Shown: positions 20,960 through 32,300 of the stretch, in pieces
Position numbering within the stretch: the stretch's first letter is position 1
How the letters are laid out: each line of letters starts with the position of its first letter
DNA from: Coccinella septempunctata
Taxonomy: Eukaryota > Arthropoda > Insecta > Coleoptera > Coccinellidae
Assembly: GCF_907165205.1 (NCBI RefSeq)
Contig: NC_058196.1
Span: 17,712,501 to 17,776,500, forward strand
DNA: 64,000 nucleotides
Reading direction: 5' to 3'
Position numbers and translations under genes: made by a program
The notes under the pieces: generated by a model
What the model was told of the DNA's origin: nothing
Database searches by the model: none
Seen by the model: the letters and a program-made list of their open reading frames with translations, nothing else

Positions 20960-21484
20960 ATAGCGATAAAAAAAATAATTTATTGAAAACAGAACAATAA
21001 TACAAGTTTATCACAACACAAAAACGAAAATATAATAATCTTTATACAGCGGTTGTACATTACACTGTGGAATGAGTTCAGGCCTACAGGAGTTGCTAGA
21101 AAAACTTTTTCATTTTGAATGTCTGAAATATTTGGTCAGGGAGGAGACGCTGCTGCATTAACCATTTTTTTATGTGTGTAACTTGAAACATGTCGTACAA
21201 TATCACTTCTTTCTCTAAATGCAACACTGCAATGCTGCATTGACCCAAACACTCCGTAGGTACATTGGACTTCAGAATCAAGTTTTGTTTTTTTGAGGAA
21301 TGGAAATTCTTTTGAAAGATCTTCCGTATATTTGCCCTTTCTTTTTTTATTATTCATCTCAAATTTTCTTGAGAAAAAAACTGAATTAAATTGAAGATTT
21401 TGACGGACATTTTGACGGACGTTTTCCAGTGACTTGAACGATTGACGGACTGTCCGTCACAATGACGGACGTCTGGTCACCCTA
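20960..21484 (-). mobile_element. 5' end of a hAT-like transposon
   Basis: On the minus strand the end TAGGGTGACCAGACGTCCGT (from 21484) is a typical hAT terminus, followed by repeated TGACGGAC motifs and then a short open frame. The other end is not visible. It abuts a P-type transposase fragment at 21485, so it probably inserted there or the join is a later rearrangement. Confidence 0.65.
21100..21357 (-). pseudogene. N-terminal zinc-finger part of a hAT-like transposase
   Basis: From ATG at 21357 it reads MNNKKRKGKYTEDL, then KEFPFLKKTKLDSEVQC, then RSDIVRHVSSYTHKKMVNA. This is the BED/TTF-like finger (C..C...H....H) common at the start of insect hAT-type proteins, though the second Cys of the pair is lost (CTYGV). 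A frameshift follows near 21140, after which IFQTFKMKKFF ends the frame. No dimerisation or catalytic region follows. Confidence 0.6.
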
Positions 21485-21800
21485 TATGATTCTGTTATCT
21501 GTGCTTATATGTTCATCACCACTTCTTCCCAATAAGGAACCTAAATCTTCGAATCCTGATATCTTCTGATGCCGAATATTATATGATAGACCACCGCTTA
21601 TGGAAATTTCATCGAAAATTAAAATGCAGTATGCATCCAACTCATCCATGTTTCCTATCTGAATTCTCAAAAATTCTAGAACCGATTTTAAAATTACGCC
21701 TTCAAATGGTGTATTAAAAAGAGAGTTTGCAAAGTTTTAGGTACAGGCAATTTTAAAGCTGATCCTAAATACTTATATTATCTTTAAAGTCTTGAGCTTC
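21485..21800 (-). pseudogene. P-element/THAP9-type transposase fragment
   Basis: The frame reads SVLEFLRIQIGNMDELDAYC, then ILIFDEISISGGLSYN, then ISGFEDLG. The IFDE.S...GL.Y..R...I.GFEDLG pattern is the first catalytic-Asp block of the RNase H-like domain in P-element and THAP9 transposases. A one-base shift near 21722 links it to an upstream KYLGSALKLPVPKTLQTL helix-like piece. The C-terminal catalytic part is cut off by the hAT end at 21484. Confidence 0.65.
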
Positions 21801-22123
21801 CTTTAAACATGCAGAGAGCAAAGTTTTATCATTTATGGTCTATCGTCGACCTGTAGGCGATTTTGCCGAGTTTCTCAATTGGGAATTAATGAAATGCTTG
21901 CTAACTGAATTTGAATATTCTTCAATATATTAGAATTTTACCGTCTCTATACAATCTGTTTATTTCACTAAGCTAAGTTCTTTTATTTCTCAATAATTTT
22001 TTCAATTCAGGAAGTTTAGACGTTATATTTCTATGTATCCGGTACACATCTTTTTCTACTTTATTTGAATGATAAGCCTCTTCAAGAATGAATATTTATG
22101 TCTTGTCTATGAATGAGTACGAC

Positions 22124-22868
22124 CAAACGTACAGCAAAACTTTCCGAGACGTCAATCCTTGTTTGGCCACCGTTTGGACGGCTTCACCGTTCTTCGACCA
22201 TGAAAGTTTTCGCCTGACATTATCGTATGTGACCCATTTCTCATCAGAAGTCACCAGCCTCTTAAAAAAAGGCTCGATTACGTTCCGTTTGGCCAAGAAA
22301 TCGCAGATGGAAACACGGTCTATCAAATTTTTTCCGTTCGTTTTTTAAGCTCAAGCTTCTTTTTGAATCCAGCCTTATGGAGATGGTTCAAAACTGTTTT
22401 GTGGTCGATTCTTAGCTTCTGAGTGATGCTACGGCAGCTCTCATTCCGATCTGCTTCGATCATTTTCATGATTTTATCGACATTCTTGACTAGGCCTCCC
22501 AGTGCGTGGTGCATCTTTCACATCAAAATTACCAGAACGGAATCGATGAAACCAAAATTAAGCGTGATTGGCTGTTACAGTATTGGCACCATAAACCGCA
22601 TCTACATTTGCAGCCGCCCGACTTGCATTTTCCCTTTTATCAAAGCAAAATTGTAAAACATAACGAATTTTTCCTTTGTTCACTTCCATCTTTGACTGTT
22701 TAATTGACAACTGAATCGTTCGGTCATAACAATGACAAAAACTTGTTTTGCTAGTACATGAATTCCTCTTTCCAAAGAGTATAAGTTTGTCCCAATGCGA
22801 CGCATGCACACCGAGGTATAGGTCAATAAAACCATCTATCAAAAAAAATGGATTTCTTTTTCCCCAAT
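22124..22868 (-). pseudogene. Truncated mariner transposase copy
   Basis: The minus strand reads, in three frames, an N-terminus with FCFDKRENASRAAANVDAVYG, the HTH piece VDKIMKMIEADRNESCRSIT...HKTVLNHLHKAG, and the first catalytic block TSDEKWVTYDNVRRKLSW to KVLLYVW. The right terminus is GGGGAAAAAGAAATCCATTT (complement). Everything after the first Asp block is missing at the left edge (about 22124). Closely similar to the full-length copy at 47244-48551. Confidence 0.85.
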
Positions 22869-22869
22869 A

Positions 22870-23825
22870 TTATCTTTACACAATATGCAATGAACAAATG
22901 GAACAACCTAGGTACTTAAAAAAAAGAATAATCGATAGGCCTTCAATTATATGTCTTTTCGTATTAATAATCCAGTGTTTTTCCCTCAAAAGATCCTAAG
23001 AGAATTAATTTAAAAGCCTTTTTCGGTAGAATTAAATATTGCCCTCGATTGCTGCAAAACCTGGCCTTATCTATAAGAAATGCAAGAATGTATGGTCATT
23101 TATTATTTCAGCATTCAAAGGAAAATAATATCCCATTGCAAGGGACCAGGAATGCAGTGCTCTAATTTTTGCATTTTTATATAATATAACGACATAAATA
23201 CTCATAGCAATCTTCATTCACCAATTAAAAATGAGCAAACACTAACGAAAACTGCGAAACGTTAATCCAACTTGAGAACAACGAAACACAACAAATCCGT
23301 TTAGTATTAATGACGGATTGGTCAGTTCACCAAGTATACCATGACCAAGTATACCATGTTATTGCAAGAACGGAGGTAACCAATGGAAAATGAGACCACA
23401 TTTGTCGCCACAGTCTCGTTAGAGTGACTGTATATTGTCAATTACAGTGACTCTAACACTAGAGACAATTGGAAATTTTACAAGAACACGGCGGCTTAGA
23501 AGCACAGATTTCAATGCTGTGATCTGTAATCCGGAATGCGGATTGGATGATGGATGACGTCACTTCACTTGATCAAATCCGCCATGTTATTACAAAAACG
23601 ATGAAAAATGAGACCAGAATGGTCGCCACTATCTTGGTAGAGTCCCTGTACTGTCTTTTTCAACTTCTATTGCAAGCCACATTGGTGAAAAAAAAAAATC
23701 GAGCAAAAATAAAAATACGAATTTCTCTTTTTCTTTTGTAATCTCAAGTCTAGCTCAAGACCCTTACTCAAGACATTCATTGGTTGAGTTTCAAGACTCG
23801 CTTCTTAAGATATTATCAACCGAGA
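22870..23825. other. Intergenic with minor direct repeats
   Basis: Two stretches resemble each other, ACCATGTTATTGCAAGAACG near 23356 and CCATGTTATTACAAAAACG near 23582. Both are followed by AAAATGAGACC...GTCGCCAC and a G.TAGAGT.CCTGTA segment, about 225 bp apart. No gene or termini were identified. Confidence 0.5.
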
Positions 23826-23829
23826 TAGG

Positions 23830-24019
23830 TCTAAAGCCCGTTTGCAACAGCCGAGAATTCTCAACAAAATTCTCGCAAGAAAACGGCAGAGATTATTTAG
23901 TACGCAACTCAACAGAGAATTCTACCGAAAGTGCGTATGTAACGGTACATAATTCACGGCGCATGAAATCTCGAGTAAATTTTCTAGAGAATTCTCGGCT
24001 GTTGCAAACGGGCTTTAGA
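23830..24019. mobile_element. MITE with 33-bp perfect terminal inverted repeats
   Basis: The left repeat starts TCTAAAGCCCGTTTGCAACA (23830-23862) and the right repeat is its exact complement (23987-24019). The core is 124 bp and AT-rich. The GCCCGTTTGCAACAG motif suggests a PIF/Harbinger-type source, but no 3-bp duplication can be fixed because the repeats extend symmetrically. Confidence 0.8.
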
Positions 24020-24097
24020 CCCGTTTTCAGGTCTTACGGGTCTTAGGGTTCGTGGCTCGAGTGTCACTTGAGTTATCTGTCATATTTTTGCTTTTAA

Positions 24098-24313
24098 CCC
24101 TCTAATGCCCAAGTTTTTTTTTTTTTAAATTATTTCCGTATATTTTCAAATTAGCTTATGTAATCTACATCTTTTTTTCGCAAATAGTTAACTGATTTAC
24201 ATTAACACCTGTATACTCACAAAATGAACCTATACTGAAGGCGGACGTGGGCAGAATAATTTTGTATCCACTTATATGCAACCAGTCTCAAGGCGGACTT
24301 GGGTATTAGAGGG
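24098..24313. mobile_element. piggyBac-like MITE (TTTTAA flanks)
   Basis: CCCTCTAATGCCCAAGT at 24098 is inverted as ACTTGGGTATTAGAGGG ending 24313, and TTTTAA immediately flanks both sides. CCC-termini beside TTAA are the hallmark of piggyBac-type elements. 216 bp, non-coding, with AAGGCGGAC repeated internally. Confidence 0.75.
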
Positions 24314-24511
24314 TTTTAAGGAAACTTCCAGTGAAAATGAAGACAGTGAGAGCGATTTTATGATTCGATATTGTCGCAGACGTAATTAATATAATAATTT
24401 CGCATGGCTCACTTATTGATTCATTTAAATCGATGAAATCCAAATATGAATATGGAAATATGTAATATTAGAATATTACATGTAAATTTTATCGCCCACG
24501 CCGTTTTTCTT

Positions 24512-26008
24512 TTTTTTTTTTGGTGTAGCAGGGGGCAAATCTGCAAGACAGACGACCACACCCTCTCCTGAGGGTGAACAAGTGTGGGATTCTCACTCTC
24601 CTGAGCTCGAGACCCACTAAAAACTCTAAACTTCTTCACAGGTTCCGGGCATTTTCCTATTAACCAGTTGACTCTTATGGTTTCTAGACTCTCACACGAT
24701 CATAGTCGTGTTGATACTTGTATGCTGCCTATATCTTTTATAGGTTAAGTTCTACTTTGGTTACATTTAAATCCTTAACGGATCTCTCGGTCTTCGGTGG
24801 TAGGTTCTTGACCTTCTAGCTTCTTCTGTTGGATCGTAGTCGACTAATCTTCGTAGTTCCTCATTTGGATGTTGTTTGGCTTTGTCGAATATCCTTTCCG
24901 CCTTTCTCTTCATAAATTCTGTAACTGGTTCCCATTCCAAGTCCTTGTAGATTTGTTTGTTCCTAACAAACCAGGGTACATCCATCGCCATTCTAAGGAG
25001 TTTATTCTCAGTGGCCTGTATTCTCTTGATGTAATTCTTGGCTGCGAAGCCCCATGCCGCCGATCCATATGTTAGTTGTGGCCGCGCGATAGTTTTAATC
25101 ATCGTCAACTTGATGTTCTTATTCACATGACTTCTTCTGCCTATGACTGGATAAGGTTTACTCATTGCGGCTTTTGTTTTATCAACTGCACATTTGATGT
25201 GGTTTTTCCATGTTAGTCCCCTGTCAAGCTTCACTCCTAGGTATGTTGCTTCATTTTTCCATTCAACCTCTTCTCCATCAACTTCAAATTTTTCTTTCAT
25301 CCTCAATCTTCTCTTTTGCAGTAATATTGCTTGAGTCTTTCTTCCATTGATTTGAATTTTCCATTTGATGCACCATTTGAGTAATTCATCTATGGCTTCC
25401 TGCAGTCTCTGGTGTGTGATCTCTGGGCGTCGATGTCTGAACGCTATTCCTGTGTCATCTGCGTACAAGGTGAGCATATTTCCAGCATTCTTCGGGATAT
25501 CATGAACGTATATTACGTATAGCAGAGGTCTCAGTACCGATCCTTGAGGCACTCCCGCTTCCAATTGTCTGGTTTGAGAGGTTGCTCCATCTATCCTCAC
25601 ATAAAAGTTTCTATTCCTCAGATAGTTCCTTATAATCTTGCACAGCTTGGTCGAATATCCTGCTTTTTTCATCTTGTAGATTAGGCCTTCGTGCCATACT
25701 CTATCGGAAACTCTCTCGATATCCATCAGAACTAATCCTGTGGCCTGTTTGGTCTGCATTCCTTCGGTGACGTATTCTATGAGCCGAGCAATTGGAGTTC
25801 AGTCGAATGTTCACGTCGCATTAAAAATTGTTCGGGTGGAATTATCTTCAACATTTCTGTTTCCTCATTCAGCCTTTTAACTATAACCCTCTCGACGATT
25901 TTTCCTATTGCTGATAGTAGGCTGGTTGGTCTATAATTTTGAGGAAATTTTCGTTCCTTTCCAGACTTGTTGAAAACTATCGTTTCTGCAGTTTTCCATC
26001 TCTTTGGG
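24512..26008 (-). mobile_element. 5'-truncated Jockey-type retrotransposon with target duplication
   Basis: The element ends (minus strand) in a poly(A) run seen as T's at about 24512-24521, and it starts abruptly in the reverse transcriptase at 26008. GCCGTTTTTCTTTT flanks both sides (24500-24513 and 26009-26022), giving a clean target duplication of about 14 bp. The 3' end of the coding part is followed by about 250 bp of 3' UTR. It lies about 330 bp upstream of the Syt4 start codon. Confidence 0.9.
24767..26008 (-). pseudogene. Jockey-clade reverse transcriptase, truncated
   Basis: The upstream piece (26008-25760) reads TAETIVFNKSGKERKFPQNY and RPTSLLSAIGKIVERVIVKR. After a frame change it continues in a 330-codon frame with LVLMDIERVSDRVWH (DIE.AFD block), GVPQGSVLRPLLYVIYVHDI, the catalytic LYADDTGI, TYLGVKLDRGLTWKNHI, and the Jockey C-terminus with YGSAAWG and LLRMAMDVPWFVRN. 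The palm is intact, but the fingers are truncated and the endonuclease is gone. Confidence 0.9.
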
Positions 26009-26099
26009 GCCGTTTTTCTTTTAATCGATCAAAATAAATATCGCGAATCGAATCCACCAATCAATTCCTGTTAAGAAAATGTCTCAATATTCATTCTTT

Positions 26100-26341
26100 A
26101 ACGATTTTACAGGGGGCGGAAGTCAGGGACATGCGAACAGAAGGGGTGCAATGGCGGAGTCAGCGACGTCACTGGGGCGCCGGACGCACGCGCATCCCCC
26201 TGTTTATTGATTCAATCTTCGGATGACTAAGGTGAACTACCCAGACGTTAGTCAGTCCAAAAATTAACTTTTTCGGTCAAATCTGAGCAATTTAAGAAGA
26301 TACAGTGTTGTGTTGAAAGCTGCTGGTGATCTTAGTGGAAA
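26100..26341 (+). promoter_or_regulatory. Putative Syt4 promoter and 5' UTR
   Basis: This short block is clearly GC-richer than its surroundings (GGGGGCGGAAGTC, GGGGCGCCGGACGCACGCGC). It contains a CRE-like CGACGTCA at 26164-26171 and an arthropod initiator match, TCAGTCC, around 26254. About 88 bp of leader precede the ATG at 26342 in a strong context (AAAATGG). Start site and elements are inferred from sequence only. Confidence 0.45.
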
Positions 26342-26381
26342 ATGGCCGAAGAAGGGCCCCAAATCAAGGCCATTGATGGCG
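26342..26381 (+). CDS. Syt4: Syt4 coding exon 1 (40 nt, predicted)
   Basis: ATG in strong context starts MAEEGPQIKAIDG, then G|GTAAGT (phase 1). The only support is the promoter-like setting, the consensus donor, and the exact phase match to exon 2, where G plus TT makes Val. A start elsewhere in the following 17 kb cannot be excluded without transcripts. Confidence 0.6.
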
Positions 26382-29300
26382 GTAAGTTCAAGCAAGAATC
26401 TCTCTGACGTGATATCTCGGGGGTAAACATAAGATGTTTCACGATGAATAATAATATGTATATTCAATATGAAGACGTATGTCAGAATTCTTCGGAAAGC
26501 ACAACATTTTGTATCATAATTAATATTGTCGCTGAATTTCGCCTTGCGACAATGGAAATTCTTGCTGCCTGTTTTGACTTTATATTTCAGCTTATGCATT
26601 CATGACCTATGTTTCTGAAGCTATTCGTGAAACCCATGTTCTCAGTGGAAAACTATGGCCCATTTGTTGATTGTATCGATTCACCATTTGGTGTTTCTTT
26701 TTCATTTGACTTGGAAGTTTGAAGTCTTGATCAGATGGAACCAAGACGTCAAATTGTTGCGAGAAGTGTTTATGGAACTGACATAACATGAGCATCAATA
26801 AAAATATACGAATATTCGGGCGATATTCTTTAACGGAAATGTGTTTTTTGTCAACAATGGAAATCTTTTTATCAGGATTCGAGACTTTAGGAATTTTACA
26901 AGAACATTATGGTTGAGAAAATATGAGTGAGAATAAAATCATTAATAGGCAAAATATTATTACATTATTACATATTTCATTGGCGATTCGATGAAAATAT
27001 TAGAATGTATTCTTTGAATGCTAGTCGTTATACAGGGTGTTCTACAATCTCTATGACAAACTTTGACAGAGGGTAGCTGTGCTTATTTTGAAAATTTTTT
27101 TTCCTATGAACATAGGTCCGATTCGTTTTAGTTTAGGAGTTACGAGCATTTGAAAAAGTTTTGATTAAGTAGGCAGACAGAAAATATCGGTTGATATGGT
27201 AATTGACGTTATTCCAATTATTGATTTGACACTTGTTTCACTGAGGATGGTATCAACAATAACCATAATGGACATGTATGGGCACTGCAGAATCCATGTC
27301 ATTCGACAAAGACGATGTCAGCAGTGTTTTCATGTTATAAATGATCGTTTAAATGCAGATTTGTAAACAATTTTTTGGAGCACAACCTTTTTGACTTCAT
27401 TGATAACTTAGAGCTCAACATTATTGGAAATATGTATGTGGTATCAGCACGATGATGCACCACCACATAAAGGGAGACCAGTAGGCAGTTGGCTGAATGA
27501 ACATTTCTCGAATAAATGTATAGGTGAAGGAGCACCAATACAATAGCGATCTCGTTCACCTAATAAAGATTTTATTTATGGGGTCATATGAAGCAGCTTG
27601 TTTATCATGTTGAAATCTAATCTCATTAACAATTACTTGATAGAATTCAAGATGCAGCAAACCAAATACGAAACGGCCAAAATCTAATCAGCCGAGTAAC
27701 GGCATTTTTAGTTCGTCCGTGTGGAGCTTGCATTGGAGCAAATGCATCATAAAAATATGATTTTTCAAATGCTTGTATCTTCTAAACAACGAACCTGCCA
27801 TATGATCATAGGAAAAAAATGTTCAGAATAAGCACAGCTACCATCTGTCAAAGTTTGTAATTGAGCTTATAGAACACCCTGTATTATGGGAAAAATAAAC
27901 AAAAAATTTACATTCGATTTCTGGAGTATCATTTCACTATTTCACAATATCTTATTTTCGGTGTTTTGGGTATATGGAATATTTTTTCATGGTTTCCATA
28001 TATTTTCATAAACGGAATCGGATATTGCATATTATAATATACAGGGTGAATCTTTGACTCGTACAGATTTTTTGACAATAGATTCTTGAGGTCCAAAGAA
28101 ACACTTTTTTCCTTTACCATTTCATCCGAACAGGCTGCTGAAAAACCATAAAAAAAATTATTTTTAGTTTTATCTCACAAACGGTTTTATCGAATGAAAT
28201 GAATTTCGGAATATAGTTCTACATTTATATTTCATTAATCTTTTTCGAACTCAAGATATCACTCACATCTTCCAGTTTTCTCATTATGACTCTTACGTAC
28301 CATAAAAATACCAAAAATTCAAAGAACCTAACTCTTGAAACTAATTCGTACTCTATCTAATAAATATTTGAACGTTTTGTGAAATAAAAGTATTCTTCAT
28401 ATTTTCTCGTATAATTCGCCGTTTTCGAGGATTTTGATGTTCAAAGCTAAAGTAGGTATCTGTGAAATTTGGAAAATTGGGTACTTTGGCTGAATTGAAC
28501 TCTATTTGAAAGATCCACAGATGTGTAGTGTCACAGATTTAGCTAGCTAATCTGAGGGTAATTTTGTTTTTCCAGTAGTGTCACAGCTCATTATGAGAAC
28601 TCAAAATGGCTATATCTTTTTATCAGGGCCGAATCAGAAAAAATTTTATAAGAAAGAAGTGTTCCTTTTGACCTCAAGAATCTACTGTTAAAATATTTGT
28701 ATGTCACCCTCGGACTCACAATGTATATATATTATAGACTATAGGTATTCGAATGAAGAAAAAATGATAAATCCCCTTCCACCTCATCCTTTTATATATT
28801 AAAGAAGAAGAATGCTGTCTGAATATTTATTCTTATAGGTTTATTCTTATAGGTATCTTTTCGTGTTCATATCTCATACCAGTTGCTGCGTACGGCGACG
28901 AATTGATTGATTTTTATCTTCTTCAATACTTTCCTGTACAGCGACTACAACTCATTCAGTCTGCAGTGCTCTGCATCTCACATTATAATTAAGAGTAGGT
29001 TAACGAGATGCGAAAAATATCTATATTGCTATTCGAATTAGCCGCCTTGAAGGAGGATTATATACGTCATAAAATGGACGAAGTGCACGATAAGGTCGAC
29101 TAATAGAATCATTATTCTGATAAAAAAAATTCAAGCATTGCTCTGGTGTAGATCTTTCCAACAAAAATTTTATATAAATTAACAATTGAAAGGACAAATG
29201 GCTCATATTTATGGATGTTCATTTTTAAAACTTTGATATAATAATATATTCATTGATCCCTCAAGACATTCGCAATGTTTAGGACAAGTAAATCGAAAAA

Positions 29301-32300
29301 TAGAAAAATTAATTTTTTGGAACTTATTCTATGATGACTTCTACTTGAATCCTTGACACTGCAGTAACTTATTTTATGCAAGAAACATTTCATAGTTTTG
29401 TTGAATTGTAGTTTATTGAGCAACTTAACAGTGTTAGGCAGATGATCGTATAATATTATGGCCTGATAAACGGGAGAATTAAGTTTCATATTCAGATGAT
29501 GGAGTATTCAGATGCAGTTTTATTAGTGCAATAACTATTTGAACCGTAACAATTTAGGCACAATGAGCCCAACTAACAATTTATCTGGGTCACTCATTAA
29601 CTCTGATAGAAAATCATTCGTCATATTAATAAATAAAGGTCTTTATTTCAAAACAATTCAAGTTGAACAAGTAGAGAAATGAAATAGTGTCAATAAAAAG
29701 CGCTTTTCACCCAGAAAATTCTTCCATACTATATAGATATGGTTACATTTTCAATACTAAATCGAAAATTTTCTTCTTGGAAAGTTGCACTTAAAACCAG
29801 TGCTTAGTAATACGAGCATTTTTTCGAAAGGCTCAGTGCTTAGTTATCCCCATATGTTATCGCGAGCACTTTAATATCGAAACAAGAATAAGCAATCGAC
29901 GCGTTGTTACTTTATGAGCATATAGTAGGTAGACCACAGATATAGATAGGGTTAGATTATTCGATGAATGATCAGAATAAACTACGTCCGTTAAAAAGAA
30001 AAAAAGATAGGGTAGACGTAGGGTCCATTTTGCATTTTGCTAATATGATTTCTTTAGAGTTGAAAGCATCTGAAGTTTTTTCTGAAATTTTAAAAATACC
30101 GACACACATGAATTGAAACAAAACAACTAGTAGGCGTCAGCCGCCGTTTGGCAGATGACGCTCAAATTCAAAATCAAATCAATGAACGGATGTTATGTTT
30201 CTGAATTGATTCGAACTACATTCGATGTTTTCATAAATGATTTCAATTTTTCGTGAACTGTTTATGGATTCTCAACAATACCAACGAATAATTTGAGGCA
30301 CAGACAAATCAAGCAGTTGGAAACTGCTCTTTTCTCCGATTTCAAAATACTTCCTTAATGATTTACGTCGAATATACTCAAATACATAACAAATATAATG
30401 AATTCGCTAATCTTCCTGATCTTCGACGATTTTTTTGACCCTCCCTAGCAGACAAATTAGAAAATTGTGAACTTCCGCGTTTTCAACATTTTTATCATAA
30501 GAATCCCAATAACACATGAATCTTAGACTGTTTACCCATGCTATGGCACAATTTTAGAATTGCCACCAAATCGGCTATTTAGCAATGCAAAGATATGCTG
30601 GGTGTACCATTTGAAATAGAGAAACCTCTTTGTCAAGAACCCCAACATGAAAATTTTCAGCATACAATTTTGATTACTTCTCTGAAGACATGTAATTAAC
30701 CCTGTATAATAATAACCCAAGAACATGAATCTTTCGATATGACTCAACCTGTTTATGAAGACAATATTTATTAATGTACATATTTCACGTGAAATGTAAT
30801 TATGAAAACAGCAATTAACTAGCCTTGCGATGTTGCAGCCCAAAAAAGTCTTATAAACATAAAACGCGAGGTCCGCCGAGAAATAAGAAAAATCGAGGAA
30901 AGCTGGTGGAAAGAAAAAGCTAGGGAAATACAAGCTCACGCGGATAACCATGACAACAGGCGTTTTTTCGAAGCTATTAAAACTGTTTATGGTCCTAGCA
31001 GAAAGCTAACTTTTCTATAAGAGATGCTCATGGAGCTCCCCTAACTGATGATAGAAAAATTCTCGTAAGATGAAAGGAGCATTACTCGCAGCTATTGAAT
31101 CAAAATAACAACTCGGATTTATCTATCTTAGACCGGCTGCCAGCGTATAGTCCGATGATATCGCTTGATGACAAAATCTCAATGTAGGAAATCTTAAGTG
31201 CGATAAAAAATATGAAAAATGATAAGTCACCTGGTCTAGACGGCGATCCAGCGGAGATATTCAAAGCCCTGGATGAAGACATTGTCAATAGTCTCCTAAC
31301 ACTATTCCGCAAGATCTGGGAACAAGGAGATGTGCCACAAGTAGGGTCCGACCGAAACTAGTTTTTACGGCCGAAACCGAAACCGAATTTCGGCTACGGT
31401 CTCAGTTTCGGCCGAAAACGAAACCGAAACTTCAAAATGCTATGTTTTCGTGGAAGAAAATTCATCATAATCAGTCATTATTTTTCAGTTACATAATAAT
31501 AATCTCGATAATCTGATCTTAAAACTGATAATCAATATAAAGAAATAAACATATAATTTTTTTTTGAATCCAGTGAATAATTTGTGGTTTTAAAAAAATG
31601 TCGAAATGAAATGAGTAATTCCTTCCATATCTTTCCAATTTCATTAAACTTCGAATTACACACACTAGTGGAAAACATGAAATGAAGAATGCAAACAGAA
31701 ATATTTTTTCTCAATATTTTTAATTGTACGAGAATATTTTTTCAACTTTAGGAAAAGAGAATATCTTCTAAATTTTGCTCATTTTGATGACTATCTTGTC
31801 AATGAACCAAAGTTAACTCAGAATGCCGATCAAAAAAGCTATAGAGATCTTTATTCAACGTTATTTAACGACAACCAGTGGCGGATTTGCCTTTAGGCCA
31901 AGAGTAGGCCTGATATGGCGGCTGTTCGTGACAAAAACAGAGTAGGTGAAAATAATTTGACTAAATTCAACAGGGCTAAGTGCCTAGCAGGTTGCAAATC
32001 CGCTATTGACGACAACGTGAATGATATTGTAGATTTTATTTCATATACATGATGTGAATGAAACCAATAGAAAATAAGACTTTTGTCTTCGTCTTCTTCT
32101 ATCGTTTCGAGATACTGTTGTGATTTATAGGTCATGATAGCCGTACCGAAATTTAACAGCAAACAGCACTAATGGAAAGTTCGCTGCGCCAAGACCAGTC
32201 ACGCAAATGATTCGATATCATCCAGCGAGGACAATTACAATGAGCGCATACGCGATGAATAACGAAAGAGTAACAATTCTATGGATAACCCTTAGCAGCG

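Noticed and set aside
24530..24620. Possible tRNA in a GC-richer hairpin-like stretch
   Set aside because: No D-arm or T-arm (GGTTCGA-type) arrangement. It is the 3' UTR of the Jockey element.
26151..26200. Upstream ATG (MAESATSLG...) in the GC-rich block as the Syt4 start
   Set aside because: The frame closes at TGA after about 16 codons and does not reach the exon 1 donor. It also lies upstream of the likely initiator.
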